A DNA stretch of 17,123 nt from positions 1 to 17,123 of the forward strand of contig HF990398.1 of the NCBI GenBank assembly GCA_000432775.1, read 5' to 3'. The position numbers were made by a program, and so were the translations under genes. The notes under the pieces are model-generated. The model was not told the origin of the DNA. It did not search any database and worked only from the letters and a program-made list of their open reading frames with translations. The stretch comes from Alistipes sp. CAG:831. Lineage in GTDB: Bacteria > Bacteroidota > Bacteroidia > Bacteroidales > UBA932. Below are positions 1-5,809 of this stretch, one piece after another (position 1 is the first letter of the stretch; every line of letters starts with the position of its first letter).

Positions 1-11
1 TGGCAGATTTC

Positions 12-67
12 ACTCCTTCCGAAGGAGTAGGGAAAACGGGCAGAATGACGACTCCTTCCGAAGGAGT
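12..67. repeat. Palindrome doublet, unit A
   Basis: Two identical 17-bp odd palindromes, ACTCCTTCCGAAGGAGT (8-bp arms around one central base), lie at 12-28 and 51-67. Their starts are 39 bp apart. The 22-bp spacer is purine-rich (AGGGAAAACGGG then a less regular part). The same layout recurs at 11309-11364, 12964-13017 and 13081-13134. This resembles REP/BIME-type extragenic elements, but membership of a named family cannot be shown from the window. Confidence 0.85.
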
Positions 68-235
68 GGAATGGGAAGGTGTAGTGAGAATCGCTGCCGT
101 GGCTGGAAATCTGGGGAATGTTGCGGTGTGGTGATGCCTGGTGCGATGCTTTTTCGGAAAAGTGGGGGCAATATGTTTATTGGAGGTAGTGAAGGACAAA
201 ATGAAGTTTCGGAAAGGCAATTGGATGGGTTAGAA

Positions 236-320
236 GGATTTCAAGAGGAATTTGCGAAGATTTTGAGAGGATTTTGGGAGGATTTCTGAGGGTTTAAGGA
301 GGATTTCCAGGAATGGATTT
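236..320. repeat. Interspersed GGATTT motifs in a purine-rich tract
   Basis: GGATTT occurs five times within 85 bp, at 236-241, 269-274, 280-285, 301-306 and 315-320, in a plus strand that is nearly all G, A and T. Spacing is irregular (33, 11, 21 and 14 bp), so it is not a clean tandem repeat. It may be decayed sequence or low-complexity drift. No function can be assigned. Confidence 0.5.
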
Positions 321-345
321 TGATAAAATAAAACGATTTTTTTTC

Positions 346-372
346 TTTGCCGGAAAAAGATTATTAAATTTG
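346..372 (+). promoter_or_regulatory. Possible Bacteroidetes promoter for the S41 peptidase gene
   Basis: TAAATTTG at 365-372 fits the Bacteroidetes -7 consensus TAnnTTTG. A TTTG at 346-349 could be the -33 element, but the 15-bp spacer is shorter than the usual 19-21. If used, it would give a leader of about 335 bases running through the repeat patch at 398-660. I see no better promoter closer to the ATG at 720. Confidence 0.35.
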
Positions 373-397
373 TCACGTGGCATGTATGCTGAATGAT

Positions 398-660
398 GCA
401 AGTTTCACGAGCGCACCATGGACACAGTGCAGGAACATAAGCAATGGATGCACAGTGCATGCTAGATGAGAGCAGTGCAGGCAAAGTGCAAGTTTCACGA
501 GCGCATCACGAGCGCAGCAAGGCATAGCATAGGCGAAGCGCAGGCGAAGAGCAAGCAAAGAGCAAGCAAAGAGCAAGTTTCACAAGCACATCACGAGTAC
601 AGCACGCGCGTAGCGCAGGCCCATCGCGCGTATCGCACAGGCGCAGCGCAGGCGGAATAG
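398..660. repeat. Low-complexity repeat patch of short recurring motifs
   Basis: GCAAGTTTCACRAGCRCA occurs at 398-415, 488-505 and 573-590, about 85-90 bp apart and increasingly altered. Between the copies are AGTGCA several times, an 11-bp tandem (AAGAGCAAGCA, about 2.6 copies, around 547-577), runs of GCGCAGGCG-like sequence, and a 13-bp palindrome at 448-460 (ATGCAC A GTGCAT). An open frame at 466-660 reads through it as an Ala/Gln-rich peptide, but it has no start context or recognisable fold and is out of frame with the gene at 720. Confidence 0.65.
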
Positions 661-719
661 GCAACGCAAACAGGTAATGGAAATGTAAATAATAAACAAA
701 TAATTAATAATTAGGGATT

Positions 720-2993
720 ATGGAAAATAATAGTAATGTACGCCGTTTTACGGGAACTGCGATTATGGTTCTGGTTGCAGTTGTCGCATTTTTTATGTCG
801 ATAGGTCTGTCTGTGCAGGTGGCTCAGGCGGGTCCTGCAATGTCCCATCAGGAGCAGGCTCGGAACACAGCTCTAGAATCGTCCCATCAGGAGCAGGCCC
901 AGAACGCAGCTCAGGCCCGGACTCAAGTTCAGCCGCAACTCTATCTCTGGCCTATTGCGGGGGCAAAGATAGGGGACAATATCCTCTTCCGGCCGCAGCA
1001 GTATGTGGACGGCAATCTCAATTTCGGGAATCTGATTATCGGTGCGCCGGAGGGGACTCCGGTGGTGGCTCCGGTGGACGGGGTGATTCATCGTCCCGGG
1101 GTGGCGGTGAAGTGGGGGACAGGTATGCAGACATATCACACGGATGAGGACCGGACATGGAATGAGCAGATATCCAGCGTGGTGGCTGAGGGAGGGTACG
1201 GTGTCCCGGACAGATGCGTGAGCATGACTCTCGGAATACGCACTGCTGACGGGGACAAGCTATGGTTCTCGGGTCTGAACGGGGACATGGTGCTCAAGGA
1301 CGGGCAGCAGATACACAGGGGAGATACGTTAGGTTATGTGGCCTGGTACGAGCCGTCTGTAGATGAGCCTCATATCTGCTTTTCCATGAGCGGTAAAAAC
1401 AATGCCGGAAAGGATCCCATGACTCCTTTCGGGCTTGAGACGACTTTCATCGAGCCGGAGGCGCTGGTTATCCCCGACAGCCTGACGGCGGAACAGGCAC
1501 AGGAAGATTTCCGGGCACTGATGGACGTGCTCTATAACGAGTATCCGTCGCTTTACGATGTGGTCACACCGCAGGAGATAGCCCGGTTCGATTCGCTGAC
1601 TGTCAGCCGGGACCTGGCGAAGGACCTTTCCTATACCGAGTTCTGGCTTATCCTGAAACGTACGGTATCATTGGTGCATGACAGCCACATCTGGATCATG
1701 ACAGCTCTGAATACAAGTGAACTGAATGTCGCCAATATATTCCCAGGCGTGATAGGGGACAGTCTCATAGTCACCAGGGTGATGAACGGCAAGGGGCTGG
1801 AGAAGTATGTCGGCCGCAGGATTGCGGCCATAGACGGCAGGCCGGCCGAGGATATCATAGAGGAGGTCAGGACGTTCAAGGTGGACGGATACGACGGCCG
1901 CAGCGAGAGTCTCAGGGACTATAGGATGAGCCAAGGCTGGAACTGGTACTATGATGACAGAGATGTGTACAGCAGCAGCGGCAAGAAGGAGGCGGTAATA
2001 GAATTCGCGGACGGTGAGGTGTACCGCGACAGATGGGTGTCCCCGCGCAGGGCTACGGGCTTCTGGCCGCAGCCTTCCCTCGAGATGGCTCACTACAGCC
2101 ACCTCCTGCGGTACAAGGATTGTCCGTACAGTTTCCGGATGCTCAACGACTCCACCGTGTATTTCGGTCTGAACGCATTCGATATATCGAAGGTAGACAG
2201 GGACGCCGTACGCGACTCGATAGCGGCATACCTCGATGTGCCCTACATGGTCATGGATCTCAGAAACAACCCCGGAGGGGATGTCTTCTTCACCAACGAA
2301 TTGCTGTCGATGTTCATCAATGCCCCGACCCGCGACCTCGGCGGCTATTCCTGGGTCAAGACCAGAGGCCCGCTCAGGCACTCGCTCAACTACACTCCGG
2401 ACCAGATTGTCTTTCCCGACTATGAACCGGTCGAGGGCAAGGAAGGCTATTTCGCCCCGTCAGAGAACAGCCGGGTACTGTATCCGGACTCGGCCGTCAA
2501 TTACAGGGGCCGTCTCTACATCCTCACCGACGAGACTTCCTGCTCCGCAGCTTCCCTCTTCCCGTCCGTCCTGGTGCGCAACCGCCGGGCCGTGACCGTA
2601 GGCCGCGAGACCCAGACCTGCTATCATTTCATGACAGCCATGAAATACAATGAGGTGCGTCTGCCCAACTCCAAGATTGTCCTCCACATCCCTTTGGTCC
2701 GCGAGGTCTTCGACGCGGCCGTCACGCCCAGAACTCCCGCCGGCAGGGGGCTGATGCCCGACTATCCGGTGCCAGCCACCTACGAGGAATATTTCACCGC
2801 GAAGGAGGATTTCGTCCTGGACCGTGCCTTGGAGCTCATAGCTGAGGGGAAGTATCTCGGAGAGGACTATTTCGCCGAAGTGGATGCCGCGGCAGATAAA
2901 AAGGACCGTCCGGTGCCGTGGCTGGTTCTCGGGATTGCGGCGGCAGTAGCGGCAGCTGCCGGAATAATCGCTGTCACAAGGAGGCGCAGATGA
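720..2993 (+). CDS. Secreted S41-family peptidase with an N-terminal degenerate M23-like domain
   Basis: A 757-residue exported protein. Residues 10-37 form a signal peptide or N-terminal anchor (hydrophobic core, then AQA). Residues 42-67 are two copies of a 13-residue repeat (SHQEQARNTALES and SHQEQAQNAAQAR). About 75-240 resembles the M23/LytM peptidase fold: GAPEGTPVVAPVDGVI matches the family's 'GTPV.A..dG.V' strand. However, the usual HxxxD site reads NLNFGNLI, and the HxH motif reads HIC (218-220), so zinc catalysis is unlikely. About 255-690 is an S41 (tail-specific protease) domain with VMDLRNNPGG (511-520) and the nucleophile region DETSCSAASLF, where Ser609 aligns with the catalytic serine. 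LPNSK at 648-652 is also typical of Bacteroidetes S41 proteins. The C-terminus (731-757) is a hydrophobic helix followed by RRRR, so it is probably a membrane anchor or sorting tail. The substrate is unknown. The gene stands alone, 63 bp before the BlaI-type gene. Confidence 0.9.
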   Translation: MENNSNVRRFTGTAIMVLVAVVAFFMSIGLSVQVAQAGPAMSHQEQARNTALESSHQEQAQNAAQARTQVQPQLYLWPIAGAKIGDNILFRPQQYVDGNLNFGNLIIGAPEGTPVVAPVDGVIHRPGVAVKWGTGMQTYHTDEDRTWNEQISSVVAEGGYGVPDRCVSMTLGIRTADGDKLWFSGLNGDMVLKDGQQIHRGDTLGYVAWYEPSVDEPHICFSMSGKNNAGKDPMTPFGLETTFIEPEALVIPDSLTAEQAQEDFRALMDVLYNEYPSLYDVVTPQEIARFDSLTVSRDLAKDLSYTEFWLILKRTVSLVHDSHIWIMTALNTSELNVANIFPGVIGDSLIVTRVMNGKGLEKYVGRRIAAIDGRPAEDIIEEVRTFKVDGYDGRSESLRDYRMSQGWNWYYDDRDVYSSSGKKEAVIEFADGEVYRDRWVSPRRATGFWPQPSLEMAHYSHLLRYKDCPYSFRMLNDSTVYFGLNAFDISKVDRDAVRDSIAAYLDVPYMVMDLRNNPGGDVFFTNELLSMFINAPTRDLGGYSWVKTRGPLRHSLNYTPDQIVFPDYEPVEGKEGYFAPSENSRVLYPDSAVNYRGRLYILTDETSCSAASLFPSVLVRNRRAVTVGRETQTCYHFMTAMKYNEVRLPNSKIVLHIPLVREVFDAAVTPRTPAGRGLMPDYPVPATYEEYFTAKEDFVLDRALELIAEGKYLGEDYFAEVDAAADKKDRPVPWLVLGIAAAVAAAAGIIAVTRRRR
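843..920 (+). repeat. In-frame 39-bp tandem duplication in the S41 peptidase gene
   Basis: Two consecutive 39-bp units at 843-881 and 882-920 both begin TCCCATCAGGAGCAGGC and diverge toward their ends. They encode the 13-residue repeats just after the signal peptide. The linker is Gln/Ala-rich and probably disordered. This looks like a fairly recent tandem duplication, partly diverged. Confidence 0.8.
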
Positions 2994-3012
2994 ATTTTAC
3001 GGAAAAATTTAT

Positions 3013-3055
3013 TATTTTTGTCGTGTTAATTGGAAACGTATTTAATCTGCAATAC
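3013..3055 (+). promoter_or_regulatory. Promoter and possible operator before the BlaI-type repressor gene
   Basis: TATTTTTG at 3013-3020 fits the Bacteroidetes -7 box TAnnTTTG; no clear -33 TTTG lies at the right distance. Downstream, GTATT (3038-3042) and AATAC (3051-3055) form a small dyad just before the ATG at 3057. BlaI/MecI repressors usually bind dyads at their own promoters, so this is a plausible autoregulatory site. It is short and not a strong match to the known TACA/TGTA operator. Confidence 0.45.
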
Positions 3056-3056
3056 A

Positions 3057-3422
3057 ATGAGAAGCGAATTCACAAAAAGAGAGGAAGAGGTAATGGACCT
3101 GCTTTGGGACAACGGTCCGCTGACAGTCTCTGAGATGATGAGTCTGTATGCCGATCCCAAACCCCATTTCAACACTGTGTCAACTATGGTACGCTCTCTG
3201 GAGAAGAAGGGTTTCGCCACCCACAAGCCGGAGGGTATGTCCTACCGCTATACCGCTACGATGAACCGTGAGCAGTATGGTCAGAGGTATCTGGGCGGTG
3301 TTGTCCGCGATTATCTGGACAACTCCTACAAGAAGGTCGTATCCCAGTTCGTGGAGAGCGAGCGCCTGAGCGTGGACGACCTGAAGTCCATCATCGAGAT
3401 GATAGAGAAGGAAGGCAAGTAG
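3057..3422 (+). CDS. BlaI/MecI-family winged-helix transcriptional repressor
   Basis: A 121-residue protein of usual BlaI/MecI length. It starts MRSEFTKREEEVMDLLWDNG, the first helix of the family, then VSEMMSLY and FNTVSTMVRSLEKKGF (38-53), the recognition helix and LEkKGf signature. The C-terminal part is helical and probably mediates dimerisation. The frame extends upstream to a TTG at 3030, but the ATG at 3057 gives the normal family N-terminus, so I chose it. The M56 gene follows after 9 bp, the usual regulator-sensor pairing in which a membrane metallopeptidase inactivates the repressor. The regulated genes are unknown. No beta-lactamase is nearby, so a resistance role should not be assumed. 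Confidence 0.92.
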   Translation: MRSEFTKREEEVMDLLWDNGPLTVSEMMSLYADPKPHFNTVSTMVRSLEKKGFATHKPEGMSYRYTATMNREQYGQRYLGGVVRDYLDNSYKKVVSQFVESERLSVDDLKSIIEMIEKEGK

Positions 3423-3431
3423 TCTCTGAAA

Positions 3432-4763
3432 ATGAACGCTCTGCTGACATACGCTGTCGGTTCGGCTGCGGTGCTGGCGGTGCTTTGGGTCGGGTTCAGG
3501 CTGTTGCTGCGCTCGCAGAAGACATTCAGGGTCAATAGGGTACTGCTCAATCTGATTCTGTATTTCGCCTTGTGCGCACCGTTGCTGCTGTCCCGCCTGA
3601 GCATCCCCATACCTGATGGCCGTGCTCCCGGGGTGGTGGGTCTGATGACCCTCTCCGGGCAGACCGTCTTCTCCGACGGAGGTTCCTCCCCGGCAATGGA
3701 GGAGGCTTCCGGCGCCCGGCTCGTCTCATGGCTGCCGGAGGCGCTGACGACGGTGTATGTGGCGGGAGTGGCGCTTACTCTGCTGACGCAGGTGATACTG
3801 CCGGTCTCAGCGGCTGTCGTCCTGCTTTTCAGGGGCCGCCGCTATAGGACTCTGGTAGGAGGAAGGGCGGTGACCGTGGTCTCTGTTCCGGTCCGGAGGG
3901 GACGCAGGGTGGAGCCGATGAGCTGGTTCGGCGTCATCTTCCTTCCTGCGGAGGAGGATTTCACCAGTGACAGTTACGTTATCAGGCACGAGATGGCCCA
4001 CGTCCGTATGCGGCATTCGCTTCTGCTGCTCAACGCCTCGCTGCTGCTCTGCCTCCAATGGTTCAATCCCGCCGCATGGCTGTTGCTCCGGGATCTCCGT
4101 CAGAACTGCGAGTTCGAGGCGGACAACGCGGTGCTTTCCTCCGGGGCTGACCGCAAGGGCTATCAGCTCTCCCTGGTGGGCCAGGCTGCGAGGGGTATGG
4201 CCGTATCGCTGGCCAACCCGTTCCGCAATTCCAGTCTCTACCGCCGTATTGCCATGATCCAGAAACCGGCACCCGAAGGATGGAGGGTCTGTCTCCGCCT
4301 GTTGTATGTGATACCTGTGGCCCTGGCGGCTGCGGTTCTTTTCGCCAGACCGCTGACCGCTGCCCGGATACAGCCGGTGACGGTGCAGGAGAATGTGCCC
4401 GAGAATAAGCCGGTGCCGTATTCCTTGGTGGAAAAGAAACCCTTATTCATGGGCAAGGACGCCGATGAGTTTACCCGCTGGGTGTTCTCGTCCCTGAAGT
4501 ATCCTCCGGAGGCCAGGGAAAACGGTGCTAGTGCCAGAGTGACCGTCCAGTTCCGGATACGCAGTACCGGCGAGGTCTCGGACATACGGCTGGCCCGTCT
4601 GGATCTCAAGGGTGAACGCCTGGAAAGTTTCGATTACAATGTCTTCACAGATGCCGTGCTGAAAGTCTTGGAACGCTCACCTCGCTGGACTCCTGGAGAG
4701 ACGGACGGCAGACCGGTGGACGTGACGTACAATTTCCCTGTATATTTCCAATACAGAAACTGA
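3432..4763 (+). CDS. M56 (BlaR1/MecR1-type) membrane metallopeptidase with TonB C-terminal domain
   Basis: A 443-residue inner-membrane protein. Hydrophobic segments lie at about 3-25, 38-55, 107-133, 195-215 and 288-305. The zinc site is HEMAH at 186-190 (HExxH), with a likely third ligand in CEFEADNAVL (226-235). After the last membrane segment, residues about 347-441 form a TonB C-terminal domain (FTRWVFSSLKYPPEAR ... VTVQFRIRSTGEV ... PRWTPGETDGRPV). This replaces the penicillin-binding sensor of true BlaR1. Such M56-TonB proteins are common in Bacteroidetes, and their signal is generally unknown. Paired with the BlaI-type gene upstream, it should sense an envelope signal and relieve repression. 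rlmN starts 1 bp after its stop codon. Confidence 0.92.
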   Translation: MNALLTYAVGSAAVLAVLWVGFRLLLRSQKTFRVNRVLLNLILYFALCAPLLLSRLSIPIPDGRAPGVVGLMTLSGQTVFSDGGSSPAMEEASGARLVSWLPEALTTVYVAGVALTLLTQVILPVSAAVVLLFRGRRYRTLVGGRAVTVVSVPVRRGRRVEPMSWFGVIFLPAEEDFTSDSYVIRHEMAHVRMRHSLLLLNASLLLCLQWFNPAAWLLLRDLRQNCEFEADNAVLSSGADRKGYQLSLVGQAARGMAVSLANPFRNSSLYRRIAMIQKPAPEGWRVCLRLLYVIPVALAAAVLFARPLTAARIQPVTVQENVPENKPVPYSLVEKKPLFMGKDADEFTRWVFSSLKYPPEARENGASARVTVQFRIRSTGEVSDIRLARLDLKGERLESFDYNVFTDAVLKVLERSPRWTPGETDGRPVDVTYNFPVYFQYRN

Positions 4764-4764
4764 T

Positions 4765-5805
4765 ATGGAACCGCTTTTAGGAAAAAATATAGAAGAACTC
4801 AAGGCCGTCTGCGTGCAGTACGGCCTCAAATCTTTTGCGGCCTCGCAGATGGCCGACTGGCTCTACCGCAAGCGGGTGCGCTCCATAGATGAGATGACCA
4901 ACCTGCCGAAAGCGGCCCGGACGGCCCTTGCCCGGGACTTTGAGGTGGGACGCACTGCCTATGTGGACCTGATTTCCTCGGCGGACGGTACGAAGAAGTA
5001 CCTCTTTCCGTTCGGCCCGGGAGTGGAGGCCGTGATGATTCCCGACAAGGACCGCAGCACCCTGTGCGTCTCCTCCCAGAAAGGCTGCCGCATGGGCTGC
5101 CGTTTCTGCATGACTGGCCGCGGAGGATGGCACGGCAACCTTACCCCTGCGGAAATATTGTCCCAGTACCTGGAGGTGGACGAGGCCGCGGATCTGACCA
5201 ATACGGTCTTCATGGGCATGGGCGAGCCTCTGGACAACTGGGACAGCGTGCGCCGCGTCATTGACATACTTACCGCCCCGTGGGGATTCGGCTGGAGCCC
5301 GAAACGTATTACCCTTTCGACCATAGGCGTGACGGAGGACCCGCGTACCGGAGAGTCCCCCCTGCGCCGTTTTATGGATGAGAGCTCCTGCCATCTGGCG
5401 GTGAGCCTGCACAATCCGTTTCCGGAGGAGAGGGCGGAGCTGATGCCCATGGAGAAACCTTTCCCGCTGGAGAGGACATTGTCCCTGATACGGGAGTACG
5501 ACTTTACCGGGCAGCGGAGGGTGAGTTTCGAATACATCATGTTCGCCGGTGTGAACGACGACAAGCGGCATGCCGATGCCCTGGCCCGGATGCTGCGCGG
5601 ACTGGAGTGCAGGGTCAATCTGATCCGCTTCCACCGCATTCCGGATTCGCCTCTGGCCCCGTCCCCGATGCCGGTTATAGAGCAGTTCAAGGACAGGCTC
5701 AACTCGGCCGGGGTGCTTACGACCCTGAGGGCGTCCCGGGGAGAGGATATCCTGGCGGCATGCGGAATGCTCAGCGGCAAGGGACGGAAAGCACAGGAAC
5801 AATAG
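4765..5805 (+). CDS. rlmN: Dual-specificity RNA methyltransferase RlmN
   Basis: A 346-residue radical SAM enzyme that makes 2-methyladenosine at position 2503 of 23S rRNA and, in this family, position 37 of some tRNAs. The iron-sulfur cluster motif CRMGCRFC gives Cys108, Cys112 and Cys115. GMGEPLDN (151-158) is the SAM-binding loop typical of RlmN/Cfr. Cys333 in RGEDILAACG is the C-terminal methyl-carrying cysteine equivalent. The N-terminal helical domain (1-90) is the RNA-binding accessory domain. Length and motifs are complete. It is RlmN rather than Cfr by overall likeness and core-genome context. It is probably translated with its neighbours: 1 bp after the M56 gene, 4 bp before the patatin gene. 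Confidence 0.95.
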   Translation: MEPLLGKNIEELKAVCVQYGLKSFAASQMADWLYRKRVRSIDEMTNLPKAARTALARDFEVGRTAYVDLISSADGTKKYLFPFGPGVEAVMIPDKDRSTLCVSSQKGCRMGCRFCMTGRGGWHGNLTPAEILSQYLEVDEAADLTNTVFMGMGEPLDNWDSVRRVIDILTAPWGFGWSPKRITLSTIGVTEDPRTGESPLRRFMDESSCHLAVSLHNPFPEERAELMPMEKPFPLERTLSLIREYDFTGQRRVSFEYIMFAGVNDDKRHADALARMLRGLECRVNLIRFHRIPDSPLAPSPMPVIEQFKDRLNSAGVLTTLRASRGEDILAACGMLSGKGRKAQEQ

Positions 5806-5809
5806 CATT

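Larger units (their letters stand above)
1..719. other. Gene-free, repeat-rich region upstream of the S41 peptidase gene
   Basis: No open reading frame here looks like a real protein: the candidates are under 90 residues, low in complexity and lack family motifs. The stretch falls into four parts. A palindrome doublet lies at 12-67. A purine-rich part at about 180-320 carries repeated GGATTT. A short AT-rich part at 320-372 ends in a TAnnTTTG box. A GC-rich patch at 398-660 is built from short recurring motifs. The last 45 bases before the ATG at 720 are strongly AT-rich. The region may be a long leader of the downstream gene or decayed sequence. Confidence 0.7.

Noticed and set aside
398..597. 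Possible CRISPR-like array (three copies of GCAAGTTTCAC at 85-90 bp spacing)
   Set aside because: The copies are degenerate, the intervals are too long and themselves repetitive, and there are no cas genes in the window.
466..660. Small Ala/Gln-rich open frame
   Set aside because: Low complexity, no ribosome site or promoter of its own, and it follows the repeat words in the DNA; treated as part of the repeat patch.
3057..4763. Beta-lactam resistance regulator system
   Set aside because: The pair belongs to the BlaI/BlaR1 families, but the sensor domain is TonB-like rather than penicillin-binding, and no beta-lactamase or penicillin-binding protein gene is nearby.
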